Shown: piece after piece, positions 9,551 through 19,136 of the stretch
Layout of the letters: the number at the start of each line of letters is the position of its first letter
Numbering within the stretch: the first letter of the stretch is position 1
Assembly (NCBI GenBank): GCA_019192545.1
Contig: JAHCMI010000048.1
Location: 1-64,000 of the forward strand
Origin: Rivularia sp. MS3
GTDB lineage: Bacteria > Cyanobacteriota > Cyanobacteriia > Cyanobacteriales > Nostocaceae
Direction of reading: 5' to 3'
DNA: 64,000 nt
Position numbers and translations under genes: made by a program
Notes under the pieces: generated by a model
Seen by the model: only the letters and a program-made list of their open reading frames with translations
Databases searched by the model: none
What the model was told of the DNA's origin: nothing

Positions 9551-12500
9551 ATGAATAATAAAATTAGAAAATCGAATTATATTTATCAGTATTTTTGTGG
9601 AATTACAGCTTTCTGTACCGTTATTTATTCCACCAATCTTGTATCCGCTCAAATCACTCCCGACAATACTTTACCCAATAATTCCCAAGTCAAAGTAGAA
9701 GGGAATATTAGCACTATCGAAGGTGGAACAACTGCTGGTACTAATTTATTTCATAGTTTTGAGAAGTTTGGAATTACGAAGGGTAATGAAGCGCACTTTA
9801 ACAATGCGGTTGACATAAGTAACATTATTACTCGCGTTACTGGTAATTCGATTTCTAATATTGATGGGTTGATTAAAGCTAATAGTGCAGCTAATTTGTT
9901 TTTAATTAATCCCAACGGAATTGTGTTTGGTGAAAATGCGCGGTTGGATATTGGTGGTTCGTTTGTGGGGAGTACGGCTGATGCTGTTAGGTTTGGTGAA
10001 GATAATTTTTTCAGCGCTTCAAATCCAGATTCTTCATCTTTGTTAAAGGTAAATCCTTCGGCTTTGTTTTTTAATCAAGTAAAAGCAGCATCGATTCAAA
10101 ACAAGTCGGTTGCGGACTCAAATGGAAATTCATCAGATATTCCTATTGCTAGAGGTTTGCGCGTACCGGATGGTAAGAGTTTACTGTTAGTAGGTGGCGA
10201 TATCAATATTGATGGTGGCGGATTATATGCTTTTGGTGGACGAGTAGAATTAGGTGGGTTGGCTGGTAAGGGAACAGTTGGATTAAATGGGGATGGGAAT
10301 AACTTAAGTTTGAGTTTTCCAGAGGGTGCAGACAGAAGTGACGTTTTCCTTAGCAATGGTGCTGGTGTTGCAGTAATTGCTGACAACGGTGGAAGTATAG
10401 CGGTTAATGCTCGAAATCTAGAGATGACTGAAAAGAGTTTTCTAATTGCAGGGATAGAAAGTGGGTTGGGTTCCGATCGTAGTAGGGCAGGAAATATTGA
10501 CATTAATGTAACTAACGCAATCAATAATAATGGGAGTTTTATTTTTAATGGGGTGCTATCGGGAGCAAGCGGACAGGCAGGCAATATTAATATAAATGCT
10601 AGCACCTTGCTAATTGAGGATGGTGCAGTAGTGAGTGCTAGTACAAATGGTGCGGGTAAAGGAGGAAATTTAACCGTTAATGCTGAAAATGTGCAATTGA
10701 TTGGTGAATCAGCCGATACTCAAACTGCCAGTGGTTTGGTTGCTTCCACACAATCGAACTCAACAGGGGATGCGGGTGATTTAACAGTTGAAACTAATAC
10801 CTTACTAGTCAAAGATGGGGCACAGGTGAATACTAGTACATCGGGTAAAGGCAAGGGTGGAAATTTAACCGTTAATGCTGAAAATGTGCAATTGATTGGT
10901 GAATCAGTCGATACTCAAACTGCCAGTGGTTTGTTTGCTTTGGTACAGCCAAGTTCAACAGGGGATGCGGGAGATTTGACAGTTACAGCTAATACCTTGC
11001 TAGTTAGAGATGGGGCACAGGTGAGTACTAGTACATCTGGTAAGGGCAAGGGTGGAAATTTAACCGTTGATGCTCGGGATGTGCGGTTGATTGGTACAAG
11101 TAAAGATGGTCAATTTCTCAGTGGCTTATATGCTGGAGCAGAGTCATACTCATCAGGGGATGCAGGAAATTTATCAATCAAAACCAGTAATCTGCTAATT
11201 CAAGACGGGGCACAGGGGGGTACTGATACATTTGGTGCAGGTAAGAGGAGAAATTTAATTCAAATTACTTCTAATAATACTCTACCTAACAACTCAGAGG
11301 TTAAAGTAGAAGGAAATACCAGCATTATCGAAGGTGGAACTACTGCTGGTAGTAATTTATTCCATAGTTTTGAAAAATTTGGGGTACCCAAAGGTGCCCA
11401 AGCGCACTTCAATAATGCAGTTAATATAAGTAATATTATTACTCGCGTTACTGGTAAGACGATTTCTTATATTGATGGATTAATTAAAGCTAATGGTACA
11501 GCCAGTTTATTTTTTATTAATCCCAATGGAATTGTATTTGCTGAGAATGCACGATTGGATATTAATGGTTCTTTTATGGGAAGTACCGCTGATAGTTTCA
11601 AGTTCGGGGATAATGTGGAATTTAGTGCAACCTCACCTGGAAATAAACTAGCGTTAAGCAATAATCTTCCTTTGGGATTGCAATTTGGAAACAATCCTGG
11701 AAGTATAGTTAATAAATCTCGCGTAATAAGTGATAATAATGAAACGATTGGATTACAAATAAAACCAGGAAATTCGTTGGCACTTATCGGTGGTGATGTC
11801 AAATTAAATAGAGGTCATTTAACAGCAGTAGAAGGACGAATTGAATTAGGAAGTGTTGATGGAAATAATTTAGTTCGCTTGAACGAAATTAATGAAGGCT
11901 GGGATTTTAAATACGAAGGTATAGAAGAATTTAAAGATATTCATATGACCCGAAAGGCTTTTATTGATACTAGTGGTTCGGGTAACGGTGAGATAGAAAT
12001 ACAAGGAAAAGAAATTACGCTTGTTGATGAATCAACAATTTGGGCATATACATTAGGAAACAAAGACGGGAAAAACGTTTCAATTAACGCTTTCGATTTA
12101 ATTGTAAAAGATGGCTCTCAAATAGCGGTTAGTTCCAATGGTGAAGGAAATGGTGGGTCTTTGACAATTAATGCTTCTGAATCTATCAAGGTGATAGGAA
12201 CTGCTAATAATAACTTTCCTAGTGGATTATCTGCTCAAAGCTACGGTAATGGTTCATCTAGAGACATAACAATTAATACTAAAGAATTAGTTGTACAAGA
12301 TGGAGGGCAAATCGTTACTTCCACCTATTCTTTAGATGATAAATTATATGGCAAGAAAACAGCAGGAGATTTAAAAATATTTGCCTCCGACTCTGTAAAA
12401 TTATCAGGTACAAGCTCATCTCCTAGTGCTGTATCTAGCGAGAGTTTTGGCTTTGGTAATGCTGGCGATATAACAATAAAAACTCCTCAATTAATTATAG

Positions 12501-13966
12501 AAGATGGAGCATATATTTCTACTTCTAGCCGATTTTTCGGAATGGGAGGAGATTTAAATATTTCATCAGAATTAGTTAAAATTCAACAAGCTTTAAGTGG
12601 CTTATTTACTGAAAGCACATTTCTAGGGAATGCTGGAAGTTTAAATATTGATACTAAAGATTTACTTGTTAATAATGGAGCAAGAATTTCTAGTTCTTTT
12701 ATGAATAATTTGGCATTGTCATTAGTAAATGTTTCCCCGAATAGTAAAGCTATTACATATTCGCATATCATGATACCTATGTTTTTAGAAGATAATTATA
12801 TAGTTTCTGCCTCAATAAATAGTAAAGTATTTCCCGCTGTTGATTGTTCTATTTGCGATAAAGCATTTGTAGGTACATTTATTTCTACGATTAATAAGTT
12901 AAATAATGATTATACAGAAGAAAACTTTTTAAAAGGTTTTGGTCGTCAAATTAATTTTGAACCTGTATTTTTGAATAATGCTGATGCAGGTGATATTAAT
13001 ATTAATGCTTCCGAAAAAATTGAAATATCTGGTACAACACCAGATGGAAAAATTCCTAGCTTATTATTTACAAATACATTAGGTAGAGGAAATGCAGGTT
13101 CTTTAAAAATTAATACAAAGCAGTTAACAGTCAGAAATTCAGCGCAAATAGCTGTTAATAGTCAAAGGATAAAAAATACAAATGATTTAGTAGGAGATGC
13201 AGGTAGCTTAGACATTACGGCTGATTCCATCCAGCTACAAAATCGAGCAAGGTTAAGTGCTAATTCTATATCTACAGAGGGAAACATTAATTTACAAACT
13301 CATAATTTATTATTGTCTAATGATAGCAATATCACAACCAACGCACGAGGCGAAAACGTTGTCGGTGGCAACATCAACATCAACACAGATTTCCTAATTG
13401 CCAACGAAAACAGCGATATTAGCGCCAACTCCGAAAACTTTCAAGGTGGAAATATACGAATAGATGCTCAAGGTATATTTGGTACTCAATCTCGACCCCA
13501 GCTTACTCCTCAAAGCGATATTGCAGCAACAGGTGCAAGCCAAGAGTTAAGCGGTACAGTGGAAATCATTACACCCCAGAGTGACCCCAAAAATGGTTTA
13601 GTTGAACTACCAACAGCACCAGTTGAAACCGAAGTAGCCAACGCTTGCTCTAGCCCCGGTTACGCTCGAAGCAGTTTTACAATTACCGGAAAAGGTAGTT
13701 TACCACCAAGTCCCTTGAAACCACTTCCAGGTAGATTGAATCAAACTAAACTAGCGACTTTAGAAGGTGAAATCGAGCCGCAAGCAACACGAAGAAGACA
13801 AGTAAAGAAAGAACAACCACAAATAAAACAAATCGTAGAAGCAAAAGGTTGGGTGAGAACTCCCGACGGTAGAATTATTCTTGTTGCTCATGCTCATCAA
13901 AATTCAAATTATCAAACTCAGACAAATTCTCATAATTGCAATCAAAAACGAGCAGCAAATGATTAA
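9551..13966 (+). CDS. Filamentous-haemagglutinin-type secreted adhesin with two TPS domains
   Basis: A 1471-residue protein, read from ATG 9551; a TTG seven codons earlier is less likely. Signal peptide 1-33 (ends NLVSA). A first TPS domain (about 36-240) has NTLPNNSQVKVEGN, TNLFHSFEKFG and NLFLINPNGIVFGENARLDIGGSF. Beta-helix repeats follow (about 330-565; KGGNLTVNAENVQLIG). A second complete TPS domain (about 571-775) has FHSFEKFGVPKGAQAHFNNA and FFINPNGIVFAENARLDING but no signal peptide. More diverged repeats and the standard C-terminus (ACSSPGYARSSFTITG, SLPPSPLKPLPG) end it. The first TPS domain should dock on the FhaC-type partner at 7382; the internal one looks like a gene fusion after GAGKRRNL. 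The C-terminal ~200 residues closely match 1-2183. Likely surface-exposed or released. Confidence 0.92.
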   Translation: MNNKIRKSNYIYQYFCGITAFCTVIYSTNLVSAQITPDNTLPNNSQVKVEGNISTIEGGTTAGTNLFHSFEKFGITKGNEAHFNNAVDISNIITRVTGNSISNIDGLIKANSAANLFLINPNGIVFGENARLDIGGSFVGSTADAVRFGEDNFFSASNPDSSSLLKVNPSALFFNQVKAASIQNKSVADSNGNSSDIPIARGLRVPDGKSLLLVGGDINIDGGGLYAFGGRVELGGLAGKGTVGLNGDGNNLSLSFPEGADRSDVFLSNGAGVAVIADNGGSIAVNARNLEMTEKSFLIAGIESGLGSDRSRAGNIDINVTNAINNNGSFIFNGVLSGASGQAGNININASTLLIEDGAVVSASTNGAGKGGNLTVNAENVQLIGESADTQTASGLVASTQSNSTGDAGDLTVETNTLLVKDGAQVNTSTSGKGKGGNLTVNAENVQLIGESVDTQTASGLFALVQPSSTGDAGDLTVTANTLLVRDGAQVSTSTSGKGKGGNLTVDARDVRLIGTSKDGQFLSGLYAGAESYSSGDAGNLSIKTSNLLIQDGAQGGTDTFGAGKRRNLIQITSNNTLPNNSEVKVEGNTSIIEGGTTAGSNLFHSFEKFGVPKGAQAHFNNAVNISNIITRVTGKTISYIDGLIKANGTASLFFINPNGIVFAENARLDINGSFMGSTADSFKFGDNVEFSATSPGNKLALSNNLPLGLQFGNNPGSIVNKSRVISDNNETIGLQIKPGNSLALIGGDVKLNRGHLTAVEGRIELGSVDGNNLVRLNEINEGWDFKYEGIEEFKDIHMTRKAFIDTSGSGNGEIEIQGKEITLVDESTIWAYTLGNKDGKNVSINAFDLIVKDGSQIAVSSNGEGNGGSLTINASESIKVIGTANNNFPSGLSAQSYGNGSSRDITINTKELVVQDGGQIVTSTYSLDDKLYGKKTAGDLKIFASDSVKLSGTSSSPSAVSSESFGFGNAGDITIKTPQLIIEDGAYISTSSRFFGMGGDLNISSELVKIQQALSGLFTESTFLGNAGSLNIDTKDLLVNNGARISSSFMNNLALSLVNVSPNSKAITYSHIMIPMFLEDNYIVSASINSKVFPAVDCSICDKAFVGTFISTINKLNNDYTEENFLKGFGRQINFEPVFLNNADAGDININASEKIEISGTTPDGKIPSLLFTNTLGRGNAGSLKINTKQLTVRNSAQIAVNSQRIKNTNDLVGDAGSLDITADSIQLQNRARLSANSISTEGNINLQTHNLLLSNDSNITTNARGENVVGGNININTDFLIANENSDISANSENFQGGNIRIDAQGIFGTQSRPQLTPQSDIAATGASQELSGTVEIITPQSDPKNGLVELPTAPVETEVANACSSPGYARSSFTITGKGSLPPSPLKPLPGRLNQTKLATLEGEIEPQATRRRQVKKEQPQIKQIVEAKGWVRTPDGRIILVAHAHQNSNYQTQTNSHNCNQKRAAND

Positions 13967-14030
13967 CAATTGGTAATAGGTAATTAGTAATTGTTTTATG
14001 AATCATCAAATTAAAAAAAATCAACTCTTT

Positions 14031-14064
14031 TTCCTCTGCGTTTACCTTTGCGTTCCTCTGCGTT
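14031..14064. repeat. Dispersed CTCTGCGTT/CTTTGCGTT repeat
   Basis: Three tandem variants of the unit CCTCTGCGTT, CCTTTGCGTT, CCTCTGCGTT lie in the gap after the adhesin. I recognise this as a common intergenic motif in filamentous cyanobacteria; no function is known to me. Confidence 0.6.
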
Positions 14065-14181
14065 AAAAAATATTATGTTGCTCAATCGCGGTATGAATCG
14101 AGATTTTGACACATTGCAGTGCAAATTTCTTTTTCTCCCACTTTCTTAATAATTCGTTCTTATAGCATCACGAATAAATCG

Positions 14182-16881
14182 ATGAAATCTACCAAAAGAC
14201 ATCACAAACGCTTATTAAAATTCATTACACCAATGATGTTAACTGCACTTTTATGCATTACATCACCCGCTTTTGCTCAAATCTCATATTTAACCAAACC
14301 CCAAATCATCGCTCAAAATCAATCCGGATTATCCATCGAACAACAAGCGCGATCGCACTTTAATAAAGGTGAATTTTCCCAAGCTGTACAACTATTTCAA
14401 GAATCAATGCAAAAATACGCAGCTTCCGGAAATATTACTCGTCAAGCTTTGAGTTTGAGCAATTTATCGCTGAGCTATCAACAACTCGGACAATGGAATA
14501 ATGCCAGCGACAGCATAACTAAAGCAATTAATTTATTAAAAGATATAAATAATCCTAACAATCAAACAGATTTAGCCCTAGCTCAAGCTTTTGATATCCA
14601 AGGTAGTTTACAATTAGCACGAGGACAGGCCAATCCCGCTCTCGAATCTTGGAAAAAGGCTACGGATGTTTATATTAAGTTAAATAAACCCGCTAAAGTA
14701 TTAGTAAGCAAAACCAATCAAGCCCAAGCGTTACAGAATTTAGGTCTTTACCATCGCGCAATTACTTTACTTCAAACAGCTTTAAAATTACAATCTGAGT
14801 CAACAAATAGCACTTTAAAACTAAAAAGTCTTTTACAACAAATTCCCACTTCTCCCGAAACCGCAGCTGCTTTACATACTCTCGGGGATTCGCTACGAGT
14901 GGTTGGGAATTTTTCTCAAGCTCAATTAGTTTTACAGCGCAGCCTCGATATTGCAAAGCAGTCTAACTTACCCGAAATAATTACACTATCACAGCTTGGA
15001 CTTGCTAACACAGCCCGCGCTCAACTTAGTCAAAATAATAAAACCAAAAATGCCGGTGACTCTCAAGCAACCCAAACGGCTTTAAACTATTATCAACAAG
15101 CTGCTAAATCAAATTCAGAAAATCTTAGAGTGCAAGCTCTTGTGAATCAACTTAGTTTACTGGTTGATATAAACAAGATAGAGGCAGCCAAAAAGCTGAT
15201 ATCGCCACTAAAACAGCAAATTGATTCCTTACCACCGAGCCGTAGCGCTATCGAAGCCCGCTTGCATCTGGCTCATGCAATGATGCAGATATCAAAACAA
15301 AACAATACAATCCCATTACGTGAAATTGCTGCTAACTTAGCAGTGGCGGTACGACAAGCAACAGAATTATCCCATCCCCGCTTGCAGGCAGACGCTTTAA
15401 TCAGTCTGGGAAATATCTACGAGCAAAGCCAACAATGGCAAGAAGCAGAAGAAATAACTAAACAAGCATTGCAATTTGCTCAACAAGCAAAAGCAAGCGA
15501 TATTACCTATCGTTCGCAATGGCAATTAGGAAGGATACTCAAAGCACAGGGTAAAACCGAAAGAGCTATTTATACATATCAACAAGCCGTCAGCAGTATC
15601 AAATCCTTACGAGCAGATTTAGCTTCAGCCAGCCCAGACGTGCAGTTTTCTTTCCGAGATGAAGTTGAACCAATACACCGTCAACTGGTAAGCTTATTAA
15701 TAAAATCCAATCAAAAAGACAATCTCAGAAAAGCACGGGATATCATTGAAGCTTTACAGTTAGTTGAACTCGATAACTTTTTTCGCGAACCTTGTTTAAA
15801 AGCCGATCCTACTCAAATAGACCGTGTTGATGAAACAGCAGCGGTGATTTATCCAATTATTTTAGAAAACGAATTAGCTATCATTGCCAGTTTACCAAAA
15901 TCAAACGGTCAATCTCAACAGAAATCGCAAAAACAACAAAACCGCGATTTTCGATATTACAAAACTGCGATCGCGACTTCAGAAATTGAAAAGCTAGTAT
16001 CTAACTTACGAGATGACTTGCAACAACCAACAGCTGACGATTTAGCGCTTGAGCAATTGCAAGAAATTTACAATCTAATTATTCGTCCCGAAGCTGCTGA
16101 TTTAGCTGCAACCGAAGTAAAAACATTAGTATTTGTATTAGATGGCGTTTTGCGGAATGTACCGATGGCAGCATTGCATGATGGTAAAAATTTTCTGGTC
16201 GAAAAGTACAGCATTGCTTTAACTCCTGGACTACAGCTATTAGCACCACGAGCTATTACTGAAGCAAGTTTAGAAGTTTTGGTCGGTGGATTAAATCAAG
16301 CCCGTCCCCCCGAATTTCCATCTCTACCTTACGTAGGAAAAGAAGTAGAAAAAATTCAATCAAAACTGCCCAGTCAAGTTTTGTTTAACCAGAAATTTAC
16401 CAATAATGCTTTTGAAGAGAAAGTACCAGCAGTTTCTTATCCTATAGTACACTTAGCAACACACGGTAAATTTGGTTCCACAGCAGACGAAACCTTTATC
16501 ATCACATGGGATGACAAAATTAAAGTAAACCAACTCAGCAGCATCCTAAAAACAGGAGAAATATCCCGCGACAATCCATTAGAATTACTAGTATTAAGTG
16601 CTTGCGAAACCGCAGCAGGAGACAACCGTTCGGCATTAGGATTAGCAGGTGTAGCAGTACGCTCGGGAGCCAGAAGCACCATAGCAACATTATGGCGCGT
16701 CAACGACGAAGCTTCCGCAATGTTGATTAGTAAATTTTACGAACAACTAACCAAACCCAACAAAACAGCAATTTCCAAAGCAGAAGCATTACGTCAAGCC
16801 CAAATTAATATTTTGAAAAACCCAGAATATCAAGTTCCCTATTACTGGGCTGCATACGTGTTATTAGGAAATTGGACATAA
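14182..16881 (+). CDS. Exported TPR-CHAT protein
   Basis: An 899-residue protein from ATG 14182, chosen because it begins a clear signal peptide (KFITPMMLTALLCITSPAFAQ); the frame extends 21 codons further up without support. An N-terminal array of about eight TPR-like helical repeats (60-500; LSLSNLSLSYQQLGQWNNA, ADALISLGNIYEQSQQWQEA) is followed by a coiled segment and a C-terminal CHAT domain (about 600-898). The catalytic residues are His761 in VHLATHGKFG and Cys808 in VLSACETAAGD. The layout is the classic cyanobacterial TPR-CHAT type. With a signal peptide and its place after the adhesin, it may act in the periplasm on the TPS system (inference). It is the second of three CHAT proteins in the window. 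Confidence 0.9.
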   Translation: MKSTKRHHKRLLKFITPMMLTALLCITSPAFAQISYLTKPQIIAQNQSGLSIEQQARSHFNKGEFSQAVQLFQESMQKYAASGNITRQALSLSNLSLSYQQLGQWNNASDSITKAINLLKDINNPNNQTDLALAQAFDIQGSLQLARGQANPALESWKKATDVYIKLNKPAKVLVSKTNQAQALQNLGLYHRAITLLQTALKLQSESTNSTLKLKSLLQQIPTSPETAAALHTLGDSLRVVGNFSQAQLVLQRSLDIAKQSNLPEIITLSQLGLANTARAQLSQNNKTKNAGDSQATQTALNYYQQAAKSNSENLRVQALVNQLSLLVDINKIEAAKKLISPLKQQIDSLPPSRSAIEARLHLAHAMMQISKQNNTIPLREIAANLAVAVRQATELSHPRLQADALISLGNIYEQSQQWQEAEEITKQALQFAQQAKASDITYRSQWQLGRILKAQGKTERAIYTYQQAVSSIKSLRADLASASPDVQFSFRDEVEPIHRQLVSLLIKSNQKDNLRKARDIIEALQLVELDNFFREPCLKADPTQIDRVDETAAVIYPIILENELAIIASLPKSNGQSQQKSQKQQNRDFRYYKTAIATSEIEKLVSNLRDDLQQPTADDLALEQLQEIYNLIIRPEAADLAATEVKTLVFVLDGVLRNVPMAALHDGKNFLVEKYSIALTPGLQLLAPRAITEASLEVLVGGLNQARPPEFPSLPYVGKEVEKIQSKLPSQVLFNQKFTNNAFEEKVPAVSYPIVHLATHGKFGSTADETFIITWDDKIKVNQLSSILKTGEISRDNPLELLVLSACETAAGDNRSALGLAGVAVRSGARSTIATLWRVNDEASAMLISKFYEQLTKPNKTAISKAEALRQAQINILKNPEYQVPYYWAAYVLLGNWT

Positions 16882-16919
16882 CAGTTAAGTAGGTTGGCGT
16901 TGAAAATTATAATCAAAGC

Positions 16920-16972
16920 AAGGGAGTAGGGAATAGGGAGTAGGGAATAGGGAGTAGGGAATAGGGAATAAG
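16920..16972. repeat. Heptamer tract (GGGAGTA/GGGAATA)
   Basis: Seven alternating units AGGGAGT/AGGGAAT follow the TPR-CHAT gene. No terminator is recognisable between them. Confidence 0.85.
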
Positions 16973-17119
16973 AGCAAGGGTTTGAGGTTAGTTTACATTT
17001 TTTTTATATAGTCATGTTTATTTGTGCCGACTTAGTTAATAGTTTCCAATGTCCAACCTGCATAAGTTTCTGTTATTCAGAAATATATAGACTTAGCCGA
17101 ACGATGGGGGAAAGGTATC

Positions 17120-18025
17120 TTGAGAGAACAAATTTATACATCACAAAAGCTAACTCAAATGCATTCAGATTTATGGGAATGCGTTTTAAAATTTGTAAAT
17201 TTCTCGGCAGTTCAAGAAAGACATCGAATTGCACGAGATTTACATGATTCTTTAGGAAATGCGCTTATAGGACTTAATTTTCAACTACAAACTGCAATCG
17301 GGCTTTGCAAATCTGATTCTCATCAAGCATGGAAGTTTTTAAATGAAGCACGCCGTTTAGCAGAAGTAGCTTCTGGGGAAGTTCGTCAATCTGTAAAAAC
17401 GTTACGCGATGACGAATTTGAAACTCAATCTTTGGAAAAGCTAGTTGAGTCTTTAGTACAAGATTTTGAACAAACTACAGGAATTGTACCCCAAGTAAAT
17501 ATCGAATTATCCACAGCAGTTCCATCACAATTTACTATCCATATCTATCGCATTATTCAAGAAGCTTTGAATAATATCTGTAAATACGCTGTTGCTACAG
17601 CAGTAGAAATAAATGTTTCTCAAATTTACGAGCAACTGCATTTAAGCATAAAAGATAATGGTCGCGGATTCGATCCCGAACGAACTTGCGGTGGATATGG
17701 TTTGCAAGGAATGCGAGAAAGAGTTGATATTTTACAAGGAAGTTTCCGATTAGAATCACAACCAGGACATGGTTGTTGCATTAACGTTGAAATTCCTATG
17801 CAGATATCAAGAAGTAATCTTGTTAATTCAGATAGAAATCAATCTGATAAACAAAATGATTTGCTTGTAATGAATATCATATCTGTTAATAATAAAAAAT
17901 GTTTTTTACAAGATGATTCGGCAAATACAAATCAAGATATTTCTTTGAATTCCGAAGGGCAACTATGCCAACATCATGTAAAAATCGGTAAATGGCAAAC
18001 TTTAAACTTGAATTATCTTTTATAA
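17120..18025 (+). CDS. NarX/LiaS-type sensor histidine kinase, apparently lacking its sensor part
   Basis: A 301-residue protein from a TTG start; no ATG fits. A HisKA_3 dimerisation domain has the phosphoacceptor His42 in ERHRIARDLHDSLGN. A HATPase_c domain follows, with IIQEALNNICKYA (N box) and DNGRGFDPERTCGGYGLQGMRERV (G boxes). The last ~75 residues are polar with no recognised domain. The same frame is open further upstream to 17066 and reads KYIDLAERWGKGIL, which looks like genuine kinase sequence, so either a non-ATG start lies upstream or the N-terminal sensor region has been lost. The partner is most likely the response regulator at 18337. Confidence 0.82.
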   Translation: MREQIYTSQKLTQMHSDLWECVLKFVNFSAVQERHRIARDLHDSLGNALIGLNFQLQTAIGLCKSDSHQAWKFLNEARRLAEVASGEVRQSVKTLRDDEFETQSLEKLVESLVQDFEQTTGIVPQVNIELSTAVPSQFTIHIYRIIQEALNNICKYAVATAVEINVSQIYEQLHLSIKDNGRGFDPERTCGGYGLQGMRERVDILQGSFRLESQPGHGCCINVEIPMQISRSNLVNSDRNQSDKQNDLLVMNIISVNNKKCFLQDDSANTNQDISLNSEGQLCQHHVKIGKWQTLNLNYLL

Positions 18026-18101
18026 CTTAAAAAGGGTATAGAAAAATTAGAATTAGACTTTTTATGTCTATATTCAATGTTCCATGCCCAATTCTTAATT
18101 A

Positions 18102-18308
18102 ATATGATGTCCGGCAAATCACCCATAATATGTCATTGCGTTAGCGAAGCGTGTCCGATAGGACATGCGTAATGAAATGGAGCGTTAGCGGAGCGTCTCC
18201 CGGAGGGAGATAGCAATCGCAATAAATCCCAATATGTTGCGATGATCCGCAGCTTCGCTGAATGCTTCGCTTCGCTCGCAATGACGTTTAATTTAACGGA
18301 CATCATAT
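18102..18308. mobile_element. 207-bp MITE-like palindromic element between kinase and regulator genes
   Basis: Perfect 12-bp terminal inverted repeats ATATGATGTCCG and CGGACATCATAT. Inside are nested inverted segments (GTCATTGCG / CGCAATGAC) and GCGTTAGCGAAGCG and CTCCCGGAGGGAG motifs typical of dispersed cyanobacterial repeats. There is no coding capacity. It occupies most of the 18026-18336 gap and separates the kinase and regulator genes. Confidence 0.75.
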
Positions 18309-18336
18309 AACTCGCCATTAATACATATTAATATAT

Positions 18337-18972
18337 ATGATTAAATTATTACTTGTAGACGACCAAAGTTTGATACGTCAAGGCTTAAAAGCAATGTTGA
18401 GTTTAGAGCCTGACTTAAAGATTGTAGGTGAAGCAGAAAATGGAGAAGAAGCAATTGCAAAAGTTGAAGCACTGCAACCAGACGTTATTTTAATGGATGT
18501 GCGGATGCCAATTATGAACGGTAGTACGGCTACGCGAATTATTTGCGAAAAGTTTCCTCAAAGCAAAGTTTTGATTTTAAGCACTTTTGATGATGGATTG
18601 GATGTTGATGAAGCAATACAGGCTGGTGCAAAAGGTTATCTATTGAAAAATATGCCTTCATGCGAACTAGTAAACGCAATTCGCTGTATCCGAAATGGAT
18701 ACGCTCAACTTGCTCCTGGTGTTTTAGAAAAATTTGTCACTCAAAAATTAAAGCCATCAACTTTATCTAAACCTATAGATTCTAAACTATCTATTTTGAC
18801 ACCTAGAGAAACAGACGTAGCACGTCTGGTTGCGCTAGGAGCAACAAATCAAGAAATTGCTCGGAAACTATTCATATCCGAAAGTACGGTGAAAACTCAT
18901 ATCAACAACATTTTTCATCGTCTCAGTCTAAAAAATCGAGCGCAACTTGCAATACACGCCGCATTAATCTAG
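18337..18972 (+). CDS. NarL/FixJ-family response regulator
   Basis: A 211-residue protein with an N-terminal receiver domain (Asp8, Asp9, phosphoacceptor Asp54 in ILMDVRMP, Lys in AKGYLLKNM). A C-terminal LuxR-type helix-turn-helix spans about 148-208 (LTPRETDVARLVALGATNQEIA, SESTVKTHINNIF). It is intact at normal family length. It should be phosphorylated by the HisKA_3 kinase at 17120 and regulate transcription. The targets are not evident; the neighbouring adhesin/CHAT genes or the convergent RND pump are candidates by position only. Confidence 0.95.
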   Translation: MIKLLLVDDQSLIRQGLKAMLSLEPDLKIVGEAENGEEAIAKVEALQPDVILMDVRMPIMNGSTATRIICEKFPQSKVLILSTFDDGLDVDEAIQAGAKGYLLKNMPSCELVNAIRCIRNGYAQLAPGVLEKFVTQKLKPSTLSKPIDSKLSILTPRETDVARLVALGATNQEIARKLFISESTVKTHINNIFHRLSLKNRAQLAIHAALI

Positions 18973-19007
18973 TACTCGAACAAGCCAACATTGCTGGGTG
19001 GGGATAA

Positions 19008-19095
19008 GCAGGGGGAGCAGGGGAAGCGGAGGAAGCAGGGGGAGAAAAGATTTTTCCGCATGAAGGTAAACCCTGCAAAGTTCGCTTGGCGAACT
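19008..19095. repeat. G-rich repeat tract and small hairpin in a convergent gap
   Basis: Bases 19008-19045 are iterations of AGCAGGGGGAG/AAGCGGAGG. Bases 19079-19095 form a perfect hairpin AGTTCGC-TTG-GCGAACT. The hairpin lies between the ends of the convergent regulator and RND genes and could serve as a shared terminator, but no T run follows on either strand. Confidence 0.5.
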
Positions 19096-19136
19096 ACTAG
19101 GTATATTTATTTAACTATATCGAAGCAGTAAAAACA

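Noticed and set aside
8605-10605. Long minus-strand open frames opposite the FhaC-type and adhesin genes (8605-9069, 10096-10605).
   Set aside because: They are antisense to strongly supported genes, Pro/Leu/Ser-biased as expected for shadows of repeat-rich coding sequence, and have no motif or ribosome-binding site.
17014-17247. A 77-codon + frame with ATG 17014 upstream of the histidine kinase.
   Set aside because: It overlaps the kinase in another frame over its HisKA region and has no recognisable content.
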